Source: UBA1240 sp045599185
Lineage (GTDB): Bacteria > Spirochaetota > Spirochaetia > Treponematales > Treponemataceae
Assembly (NCBI GenBank): GCA_045599185.1
Contig: JAZRVO010000012.1
Coordinates: 338,624 to 402,623 of the forward strand
Length of the DNA: 64,000 bases
Reading direction: 5' to 3'
Shown one piece after another: positions 8,659 to 16,500 of the stretch. The position numbers and the translations under genes are program-made. Within the stretch, counting starts at the first letter, position 1, and every line of letters begins with the position of its first letter. The notes beneath the pieces were generated by a model that was not told where the DNA came from, did not search any database, and saw only the letters and a list, made by a program, of their open reading frames with translations.

Positions 8659-9243
8659 CTACTTGTCGTAGGAACGGATAATTTCTTCTGCAATTTCTTT
8701 CCGGCTTATGCGTGCATCCATGGCGCGTTTTTCTATGTAGCGGTGTGCATCGGCTTCCGTCATCTTAAGGTTTTCAATCAAAATCCATTTTGCCTTGTTT
8801 ACGGAACGGATGTCTGCCATTTTTTCCTGCAATGTCTTGTTCTGTGTTTCCAGTTTTTGCAGCCTGAAAGTCATTGCCGAAAGCATCCGCACCGCGGTGT
8901 AAAACATTTCAGGCGAATTGGGCTTGGGCAGGGTAACTATGCCGTCTTCTTCAACCTGGCACGCAACGCTGTCGTACATATCTGCCTTAACCAGCAGAAG
9001 AATGCCCATGTTGCTGTCGGCAAAACTCTGGGCAAAAATCGTACCGTGTTCGTCACTTAAAGGCGAATCAACAATCAAAATGTCAACGGGCAGCTCCAGC
9101 AGCTTGCGTCTGGCATCGCCGCCTGATGTTGCATGAAAAATCGGAAAAAAATCGCTTTTGGGTAAAATGCCTGTTACATTGTCAAAAAAACTTTGGCTTT
9201 CCGTAACAACCATAATTTTTCTGCGGCTTTTTAATGGTGTCAT
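8659..9243 (-). CDS. ANTAR-domain antitermination regulator next to glnA
   Basis: With the start at ATG 9243 (AGGAA upstream, 13 bases after the glnA stop) the protein has 194 residues. A longer start at 9276 would overlap glnA. The first 120 residues have a receiver-like fold with VDSP at the phospho-acceptor position but no acidic pair near the N terminus. A helical linker (about 125-140) leads to a C-terminal ANTAR helix bundle with AKWILIENLKMTEADAHRYI. ANTAR proteins bind paired RNA hairpins to prevent termination. In clostridia an ANTAR regulator (NitR) lies directly after glnA, so nitrogen control is likely here. I found no clear hexaloop target pair in the glnA leader. Confidence 0.85.
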   Translation of the reverse strand: MTPLKSRRKIMVVTESQSFFDNVTGILPKSDFFPIFHATSGGDARRKLLELPVDILIVDSPLSDEHGTIFAQSFADSNMGILLLVKADMYDSVACQVEEDGIVTLPKPNSPEMFYTAVRMLSAMTFRLQKLETQNKTLQEKMADIRSVNKAKWILIENLKMTEADAHRYIEKRAMDARISRKEIAEEIIRSYDK

Positions 9244-9256
9244 TTCAGAATGTTTC

Positions 9257-10465
9257 CTAAATTTCCAGCAATTCAATCCACGGTTTCGGCAAAACTTCGT
9301 TTACGAACGGGCTTTGTTTTGCAATTTCTACGGCTTCTTTAAGGCTTTGTGGCAAAGTTTCAAGCTTGCTTGTTACTTTTACCGATGCCACGTGCAGGTT
9401 TTCTTCAATGCTTTCCGGCAGCTTTATTTTGTTTTTAATACCGTCAAGGCCTGCGTAAATTAAAAGGGCAAAGGCCAGATACGGGTTTGCACTCGGGTCT
9501 GGCGAGCGCAGTTCAAAGCGTTCACTGTTTTTGGCAGCAGAAGGAATGCGTATAAGTGTTGAACGGTTTTCGTGTCCCCAGCTGATGTAAAAAAGCGAAT
9601 CCACGCTTCTTAGGCGCTTGTAGGAATCTTCAGTAGGGTTAAGGAATGCGGTAATTTCCTTAATGTGGTGCAGTATTCCTGCCATAAAATATTCCTGGCA
9701 CGGAATGTCGCCGGACTGCTTTACGGCCATTGTTATGTGAAAATTGTTTCCGTTCTGTTTTTCCAGCGGTTTTGGCGAAAAATCGGCGTACAGGCCGTTG
9801 CGGCTGGCAATTGCATTTACAACGGTTATAAAATTCATGGTGTTGTCGGCGGCCAAAATTGCACTTGAATGCTTAAAGTCTATGCCGTTCTGCCCCGGGC
9901 CCTTGTCGTGATGCGAGCTTTTCGGATAAATGTCCATTTCTTTTAATGTAAGCGTAATTTCACGGCGGATGTTTTCGCCTTTATCGGCAGGGGCAACGTC
10001 TAAATATCCGGCAGTGTCAAAAGGAATGCGCGTAGGCTGACCTTTTTCGTCAGTCTGAAAAAGGTAGAAACCGCATTCTACGCCGAAATCAACAGAAACG
10101 CCCATTTCTTTGGCTTTTGCTACGGCGTTTTCAAGAATGTAGCGGCTTGATTTTACAAACGGCGTACCGTCGCTGTGCTTGATGTCGCAGAACATGCGCA
10201 CAACCTTGCCGGAAGCAGAGCGCCATGGCAGGGTGGTTAATGTTGAAGGAATTGGGAATAAGAAAAGGTCAGAATTGCATTCATCGGTAAAGCCCCTTAC
10301 AGAAGAACCGTCAAAAGGAATGCCTTCTTCAAATGCGCGCTGCAATTGTTCAGGAACGATGGCTATGTTTTTCTGGTTTCCGTAAACGTCACAAAAGGCA
10401 AGGCGAATGAAACGCACGCCCTCAGATTCGATAAAGTCGATAACTTCTTCTTTTGTATATTGCAC
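9257..10465 (-). CDS. glnA: Glutamine synthetase, type I
   Basis: The protein shows GS signatures: the beta-grasp motif PFDGSSVRGF, the HHDKGPGQNGIDFKH segment of the ATP-binding region, NGNNFHITMAV, and NPTEDSYKRL followed by RSPDPSANPYLAFA. It makes glutamine from glutamate, ammonia and ATP. I choose GTG 10465 (402 residues), which has GGGGG five bases upstream. TTG 10483 is an alternative without a ribosome site. It is shorter than typical GSI (440-470). The region normally carrying the adenylylated Tyr (NLYDLP) reads ENLHV, so control by adenylylation is unlikely. It is cotranscribed with the ANTAR gene. Confidence 0.93.
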   Translation of the reverse strand: MQYTKEEVIDFIESEGVRFIRLAFCDVYGNQKNIAIVPEQLQRAFEEGIPFDGSSVRGFTDECNSDLFLFPIPSTLTTLPWRSASGKVVRMFCDIKHSDGTPFVKSSRYILENAVAKAKEMGVSVDFGVECGFYLFQTDEKGQPTRIPFDTAGYLDVAPADKGENIRREITLTLKEMDIYPKSSHHDKGPGQNGIDFKHSSAILAADNTMNFITVVNAIASRNGLYADFSPKPLEKQNGNNFHITMAVKQSGDIPCQEYFMAGILHHIKEITAFLNPTEDSYKRLRSVDSLFYISWGHENRSTLIRIPSAAKNSERFELRSPDPSANPYLAFALLIYAGLDGIKNKIKLPESIEENLHVASVKVTSKLETLPQSLKEAVEIAKQSPFVNEVLPKPWIELLEI

Positions 10466-10494
10466 ATTTGCCCCCAAAAACAAAAAATCGTTTT

Positions 10495-10523
10495 ATTTTA
10501 TTGAAGATATAACGATTTTTCAA
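10495..10523 (-). promoter_or_regulatory. Promoter of glnA
   Basis: On the minus strand: TTGAAA (10518-10523), 17-base spacer, TAAAAT (10495-10500). The start would be near 10488, giving a leader of about 23 bases. A 10-base inverted repeat, 10483-10492/10511-10520, overlaps the promoter and could be an operator. Confidence 0.6.
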
Positions 10524-10611
10524 TTATTTAGGGCAGTTTTTACATAGTATTACAAGAAAAAATTTTTCACCCAACCGGCCGATTTTTCGCCCCCAAGCCA
10601 TTTTTTAGGTT

Positions 10612-10657
10612 TTGTTTAGTGGTACTAAACAAGTGTCTTTAGCGTCACTAAAGACAC
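10612..10657. promoter_or_regulatory. Two abutting palindromes upstream of glnA
   Basis: TTGTTTAGT (10612-10620) pairs with 10624-10632, and directly next to it GTGTCTTTAG (10633-10642) pairs with 10648-10657. Both share the core TTTAG-N5-CTAAA, with centres 23 bases apart, about two helical turns. They lie beyond the terminator of the upstream gene and about 130-160 bases upstream of the glnA start, as expected for tandem regulator sites. Confidence 0.6.
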
Positions 10658-10668
10658 TCCGCCCATAA

Positions 10669-10697
10669 AAAAGCCCCGAATCAGTTCCGGGGCTTTT
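10669..10697 (-). terminator. Intrinsic terminator of the secreted-protein gene
   Basis: Arms 10669-10678 and 10688-10697 (AAAAGCCCCG and complement) with a 9-base loop. On the minus strand a U-run follows. It lies just after the stop at 10707. Confidence 0.85.
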
Positions 10698-10706
10698 ACT
10701 TTGTTT

Positions 10707-11741
10707 TTACTGAATCATTATAAAAACCGGGCGCGGTTCCAGTGCCAGAACTTCTTCCGGCGTCATCATCGGGGTGTCGTAACCGGCGCCTGCAATTGCC
10801 GGCTTGCTGAACAGCTTGAATGATTTCAGCGGAATGTTGGTTGCTTCTGCATTTGCACCGTAAGAACCTTTTTTTTGTGCCGGCGTACCAAAACCGTCGG
10901 CGCAGTGCACAAGGTTTACGCGTTCAAAATTGCTTCGTACTTTGGAACGGTTGCTTATCATCCACGGCTTGAACTGGTGAATCACCAGCATCCGTTTGCC
11001 CGGCAGATTGTTTTCAACAATGTAGTCTTCAATCATCTGCTGTGCCATGTTTACTTCGTCCGCAGTAACCCAGCCAATTTCCTGCATCGGTTTTGTGGTT
11101 CGCCATTCCGGGTCTAGGGCAAGGTGAACGTTGTCGTATTTAAGCCACGGCAAAAGCCTTTTTACTGCATAATCAACTGAATATTTACCAATCTGGTGGT
11201 CTAAAAATACCAGCCAGCCGCGTTCGGCAGCAAAGGCAATGTATTTTTCAATAATTGAAGAATTAAGGTAACCAATTTCGCCTTCAGGCCAGCATGTACC
11301 GAAAATTAAATAAAGGGCAGGCACTGTTCCGCGGCTTCCGTTAACTGCATCATATTCTGCTGCCCAGTCAAGCAGCAGCGGTTCCAAATCTTCCAGCGAA
11401 TGCTGACCGATAATTCCCATTGATTTTGCATTCGGATGACCGTAAAAAGCCATGATGTCGTTGTTCATCATAACCGGCTGGTAGTTGTTTACGATATGGG
11501 CTGTAAGTACGTCATCGGGCAGAACCGAATCAATTTCGCGCTGCTGTTCTTCCCGTGCAATAATTACCATTGCTTCCTGTTCCGTAACCGGTCCATAAGT
11601 CTGTTCTGTCTGGTTCACCGAATAGGCATTGTCAAAATCGGCAGGGGAAGCAAACAGATCCTGAACGCCGGCAATCATTAACACTGCGGTAATAAGCAAA
11701 ACTAAAACAAACAAAACAAGAACATGTGGAAGCTTTTTCAT
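10707..11741 (-). CDS. Membrane-anchored or secreted protein of unknown function
   Basis: From ATG 11741 the product has 344 residues and begins with a basic stretch and a long hydrophobic segment (VLVLFVLVLLITAVLMIAGV), a signal anchor. ATG 11780, with a GAAGGG site very close, is an alternative start. The mature part has alternating strand/helix segments with conserved-looking pieces such as LALDPEWRT, IGWVTADEVN and VIHQFKPWM. From memory these recall a family of exported proteins with a TIM-barrel-like pattern in actinobacteria, but I cannot name it. It is a single-gene unit with its own terminator. The role is unknown. Confidence 0.65.
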   Translation of the reverse strand: MKKLPHVLVLFVLVLLITAVLMIAGVQDLFASPADFDNAYSVNQTEQTYGPVTEQEAMVIIAREEQQREIDSVLPDDVLTAHIVNNYQPVMMNNDIMAFYGHPNAKSMGIIGQHSLEDLEPLLLDWAAEYDAVNGSRGTVPALYLIFGTCWPEGEIGYLNSSIIEKYIAFAAERGWLVFLDHQIGKYSVDYAVKRLLPWLKYDNVHLALDPEWRTTKPMQEIGWVTADEVNMAQQMIEDYIVENNLPGKRMLVIHQFKPWMISNRSKVRSNFERVNLVHCADGFGTPAQKKGSYGANAEATNIPLKSFKLFSKPAIAGAGYDTPMMTPEEVLALEPRPVFIMIQ

Positions 11742-11878
11742 GGTACTTTGTTTATCGGCAAAAGTGGCAAAAAAGCCCATTGCCCTTCGGCGCAAAATAA
11801 ACAAATGTTAGCTTTTTTTATAAATTTTATGTAAAATATAAATTCGTGCATTTTGTTGCCGTTAAACGAATTGTACAG

Positions 11879-11928
11879 TTTTCCACAGTTTTTTCAGCCT
11901 GTGGAAAACTTTTTGCAGTTGTGGAAAA
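11879..11928. repeat. Three DnaA-box-like 9-mers at 20-base spacing
   Basis: TTTTCCACA at 11879-11887, its complement TGTGGAAAA at 11900-11908 and again at 11920-11928 lie at a regular 20-base centre spacing. Each differs by one base from the DnaA box TTATCCACA. The first two also form a 10-base inverted repeat. The rest of the divergent gap 11742-12080 is AT-rich and otherwise featureless. Confidence 0.45.
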
Positions 11929-12080
11929 GAGGAAACTTTCAGTTTTGAAAGAATTTTTCAGCTGCTTTTCACGTTTTTTCCGGCAGGATTTGTCCTTTTA
12001 AGTTTTTTAAATTTTCTTCAGTTTGCCCGGCACCTGACTGCCTTAAAGCGGTTATTTTACAAAATTAACCTTTCAAAAAG

Positions 12081-12110
12081 TTGCCGGCTTTTAAGTTTCG
12101 CCCCTATACT
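12081..12110 (+). promoter_or_regulatory. Promoter of the NAD-epimerase gene
   Basis: TTGCCG (12081-12086), 18-base spacer, TATACT (12105-12110), followed by a GGCGGAGG ribosome site before ATG 12128. Confidence 0.65.
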
Positions 12111-12127
12111 TAAAGGCGGAGGCGCTT

Positions 12128-13147
12128 ATGAAAGCTTTATTTATTGGCGGTACGGGCACAATCAGTACGGCCATTACCAAACTTGTTTCCGCAAACCCGG
12201 AATGGCAGCTTACCGTGCTTAACCGCGGCAACCGCAACCATAGCCTGCCTAAAAACGTTGCAAGCCTTTGCCTTGACATTAACGACGAAACCGCCGCAAA
12301 AAGCGCACTTGCCGGTTTGGATTTTGATGTGGTGTGCGATTTTATTGCATTTACGCCGGAACAGGTTGAACGTGATTACCGGCTTTTTAGCGGTCACTGC
12401 CAGCAGTACATGTTTATAAGTTCAGCTTCGGCTTACCAGAAACCGCTGTCCAATTATTTAATAAACGAAGCTACGCCTTTGGCAAACCCGTTGTGGCAGT
12501 ACAGCCGCAACAAAATTGAATGCGAAAATTTCTTAATGAACAAATACCGTTCCGAAGGTTTTCCGGTAACAATAATCCGTCCAAGCCACACTTACGACGA
12601 ACGTTCCGTTCCCCTGGGCGTGCACGGTGCAAATGGCAGTTACAGCGTAATTAAGCGAATGCTGGAAGGAAAGGAAGTGATTATTCACGGTGACGGCAAC
12701 AGCCTGTGGACGATGACCCACAACAGCGATTTTGCAAAAGCATTCGCCGGCTTAATGGCGAATGCCCACGCCATTGGCGAAAGTTTCAACATTACTTCCG
12801 ACGAAACCTTAACATGGAACCAGATTTACGCCTGCATTGCAAGGGCTCTTAACGTGGAATTGAAACCGATTTACGTGGCTTCAAGTTTTCTGGCCGCATG
12901 CAGCGACTACGATTTTACAGGCAGCCTGCTTGGTGACAAGGCATGTTCTGTTGTTTTTGACAATTCAAAATTAAAGCGTGCCGTGCCGGGCTTTGCGGCA
13001 ACCACCCGCTTTGACCAGGGCGTAAGGCGCACAATTGAATACGTGCTGTCTCATCCGGAATGCCAGATTGAAGACCCGGCCTTTGATGCATGGTGCGACA
13101 GGGTTATTGCCGCCCAAAAGGCCGCGCTAAAAGCCGTAATAAGCTGA
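12128..13147 (+). CDS. NAD-dependent epimerase/dehydratase family protein
   Basis: The 339-residue protein opens with a Rossmann NAD(P) motif GGTGTIS at residues 7-13. It continues as an atypical short-chain dehydrogenase/epimerase with FISSASAY near residue 97 and a YSRNKIECE segment near 128 that supplies the Tyr/Lys-like pair (YSRNK). It most resembles the nucleoside-sugar epimerase or CSP41-like branch. The substrate cannot be told from sequence. It has a strong ribosome site and its own promoter, and stands alone between divergent and convergent neighbours. Confidence 0.78.
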   Translation: MKALFIGGTGTISTAITKLVSANPEWQLTVLNRGNRNHSLPKNVASLCLDINDETAAKSALAGLDFDVVCDFIAFTPEQVERDYRLFSGHCQQYMFISSASAYQKPLSNYLINEATPLANPLWQYSRNKIECENFLMNKYRSEGFPVTIIRPSHTYDERSVPLGVHGANGSYSVIKRMLEGKEVIIHGDGNSLWTMTHNSDFAKAFAGLMANAHAIGESFNITSDETLTWNQIYACIARALNVELKPIYVASSFLAACSDYDFTGSLLGDKACSVVFDNSKLKRAVPGFAATTRFDQGVRRTIEYVLSHPECQIEDPAFDAWCDRVIAAQKAALKAVIS

Positions 13148-13428
13148 AAAGATAAAAGTTTCTGCAGATTTTGAAGTTTGCAGAAAAAGGCAAAATATTG
13201 CTAACCCCGGCAATTTGCTGAATGGTAGAAAGATTTCCGTCTGGTTTTTCGTTCTGCATGTTCTGCAAAACAAAGCCGGGTTTTTGTTTTTTTTGTCAAG
13301 GTTCTGCAAAACGTAAACACGGCAAAGTTTCAAGCTTCAATCTTCAGTTTGCCTTGCCCTGCGTGTTTTGCGGCGGCTGATGGCGGTGTTTGATAACGTG
13401 CTGTTTTGTTATCAGCCCCCAAACAATG

Positions 13429-13487
13429 AAAAAGCCGAAAGTAATTGACGCGTTCTTAAAATGCGTTTCAATTGCCTTCGGCTTTTT
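13429..13487. terminator. Bidirectional terminator between the epimerase gene and carB-dapF
   Basis: Arms 13429-13439 and 13477-13487 (AAAAAGCCGAA and complement) extend through a partly paired stem. U-runs follow on both strands. In the rest of the gap 13148-13512 there is an 8-base inverted repeat near 13158-13185 and a 7-base one around 13390 (TGATAAC/GTTATCA), with no gene. Confidence 0.8.
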
Positions 13488-13512
13488 TATTTTTTTCAGT
13501 TTTTGCTGCGGT

Positions 13513-16500
13513 TTAAATTTCTACGTCGCCGGTGTAGCAAAGGTTTGTAGTACCCGTAAGGTAAACCGTTTCGCCGGTGTATTTTACAATAAGTTCGCCG
13601 CCGCGTACTTTTACGGTAATGCTCTGGTTCATCGGGCAGTGTCCGTTTAACACGGCTGCAACAACCGCGGCACATGCACCGGTTCCGCAGGCAAGGGTTT
13701 CGCCGTTTCCACGTTCCCACGTGCGCATTTTCAGTTCCGTCGGCCCAACTACGCGGACAAATTCCGTATTTATTCTTTTCGGAAATGCTTCGTGATGTTC
13801 AAAAAGCGGCCCGATGTGTTCAAGCGGCACTTTGTCTACAAAATCGCAGAAAACTACGCAGTGCGGGTTACCGAAACTTACAAGGGAAACCTTGTAGTCA
13901 GTTCCGTCCACTTTCAGGTTCTGGTTGATTACGCCCTGATAGGTTTTTCCTGCAACGTTAATTTCGCCCGCCTTTAAGGTTGTCGGTATTTTGTCCGGGG
14001 CAAAATCTGCGTAACCCATGTTTACGGTTACGGTGTTGGTTTTTCCTGCAAGCTTGTAAATAGTAATGTTCTTTATGCCGGCCTGGGTTTTAATTGAAAT
14101 TTGTGCCGTCGTTTCGTGCTTGTTGTGCTTGTCGGCAATTCCTTCAATGTTGAAGTCGTAAAGGTATTTGGCAACGGCGCGCAGTGCGTTACCGGCCATC
14201 TGTCCTTCCGTACCGTCCTGATTGAAGAACCTCATGCTTGCGTCGGCTTTGTCAGTTTTTCCCACCAGAACAAGGCTGTCGGCACCAATGCCGTCGCGGC
14301 GGTTGCACAAACGCACGGCAAGGCCGCCCGGGTTGTTAATGTACTGTTCACGGGTATCAACAATAATAAAGTCGTTGCCCGTTGCAGACATTTTGGTAAA
14401 TTTAACGGTCTGTTTTGCAGTGCGCAGTTTGTTAATGTCAATCAGTTCAATGTTCTTGGCACTGTATTTGCTCATCAGGCAGTCGGCAATTGCGTTTGCC
14501 GTATCAATTGCGGTCAGGCACGGAATGTCGCGTTCTACTGCGTGGCGGCGCATGCGCACGCTGTCGGCGTGGGGGTCGCGGCCTTTAGCAGAAGTTGAAA
14601 TAACGTAGTCAATTTTTCCGCTGTCCAAAAGGGTAAGAATGTTGTCTTTTTCGTTTTCACGGATTTTGTTTACAACTTCAACTTCCATTCCAAAATCCCG
14701 CAGGGTTTCTGCGTTGCCTTCGGTTGCATAAAGCTTGAAACCCATGTCGTAAAACTTACGTGCAAGGTCGGGAATTTCGTATCGGTCTGTTTTGCGCACG
14801 CTGAAAAGTACGCCGCCGCTTCGCTTCATGTTGTAACCGGCACCGATAAGTCCTTTAAAAATAGCTTCTTCCCGTGTTGCTGCAATGCCCAAAACTTCGC
14901 CGGTAGATTTCATTTCCGGACCTAAGTGGGTGTCTACGTCCATCAGTTTTTCAAAGCTGAAAACCGGCACTTTTACGGCATAATACGGCGGCAGCTTGTA
15001 AAGCCCCGTACCATAGCCCATGTTGCGCACGTTTTCGCCAAGCATTGCACGCACGGCAAGTTCTACCATCGGTACGTTGGTTACCTTGCTTATGTAAGGC
15101 ACGGTGCGGCTAGAACGAGGGTTAACTTCAATTATGTAAAGTTCGTTGTTGTAAATTAAGTACTGAATGTTTACAAGGCCTTTTGTTCCAAGTGCAAGGG
15201 CAAGTTCACGGCTCTGGTTTACGATTTTTTCGCGCAGAATGTCGTTCAGGTTCCAGCTTGGGTAAACCGCAATGCTGTCGCCCGAATGGATACCGGTTCT
15301 TTCAATGTGTTCCATTATTCCCGGTATGAGAATATCCTCGCCGTCGCAGATTGCATCAACTTCAAGTTCCGTACCCATTTTGTACTGGTCAATCAAAATC
15401 GGGTTCTGAATGCCCTGGGCAAGAATGATTTTCATGTATTCTTTTACGTCGTCATCATTGAATGCAATAATCATGTTCTGGCCGCCCAGAACGTAGCTTG
15501 GACGCAGCAGTACCGGGTAACCCAGTTTTGCGGTTGCTTCAAGGGCTTCGGCTTCGGTAAGAACGGTAAGCCCCTGGGGACGGAGAATGTGCAGTTTTTC
15601 GCACAGTGCGTCAAAGCGTTCACGGTCTTCGGCAAGGTCAATTGCATCGGCGCTTGTTCCAAGAATGCGGATTCCCTGATCGGCAAGGAAATTTGCCAGT
15701 TTAATCGCCGTTCCGCCGCCGAAGGCAACTACAACGCCAATGGGGTTTTCGGTGTGAATTACGCTCATTACGTCTTCCGGCGTAAGGGGTTCAAAATAAA
15801 GGCGGTCAGAAGTGTCAAAGTCGGTAGAAACGGTTTCAGGGTTGTTGTTGATTGTTACAACTTCGTAGCCAAGCTTTTTAAGCGCCCAAACGCACTGAAC
15901 CGAAGCGTAGTCAAATTCAATGCCCTGACCGATGCGGATTGGGCCAGAACCCAGAACGATGATTGTACCTTTTGACTTTACGTTTTCTTTTTTTGCGGCA
16001 ATTTTAAGAACGTTGTTTGCAGCGTCTTTAAGTTCTGCATTGCCGGTTTCTCTGGCAAGCCGGGCAAGGGTGTCGGCAGCCGTGTTTATTGAATCGCCAA
16101 GGTCTACGGCATTTTTCTGGTCAAGGAAGATGCGGGCTTCGTTTTCCTTGTCGTAGCTTGAATAGAAATAAGGTGTTTCGGCATTGAATTCGCCGGCGCA
16201 GGTATCAACCATTTTGAAGCCTGCATTTATGTGGGCAACTTTTCCCTGTGCCAAAAGCTGTTCTGCCTGTTTGGCTTCTTTCAAAATTCCTGCGGCACCG
16301 GTAATTTTCTGCCCGGTAAGCTTTTCAATTACTTTGTCCGGGTAGCCGTAAGATTTTGCTTCTTTATAAAGGTCAAGACTAAGTTCCTTAGATTCGGCTT
16401 TAAGCGCGGCAAGGCGTTTTTCCGTTTCGGCAAGGTTTTGCAGTTTTGCCAGAAACCATAGGTCAATTTTGGTAATGTCGTGAATCTGTTCAACTGTAAG

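Noticed and set aside
10484..10600. ANTAR-target hairpin pair in the glnA leader
   Set aside because: The predicted leader is only about 23 bases and no pair of hexaloops with A at 1 and G at 4 is visible.
10560..10660. Sigma-54 promoter for glnA
   Set aside because: No GG-N10-GC element with proper -24/-12 context lies between the tandem palindromes and the gene.
11879..11928. Chromosomal replication origin
   Set aside because: Only three imperfect boxes, no dnaA/dnaN/gyrB neighbours and no clear change of gene orientation at this point.
13127..13333. 68-codon minus-strand ORF after the epimerase gene
   Set aside because: It overlaps the end of the epimerase gene, lacks a ribosome site and has no recognisable composition of a real protein.
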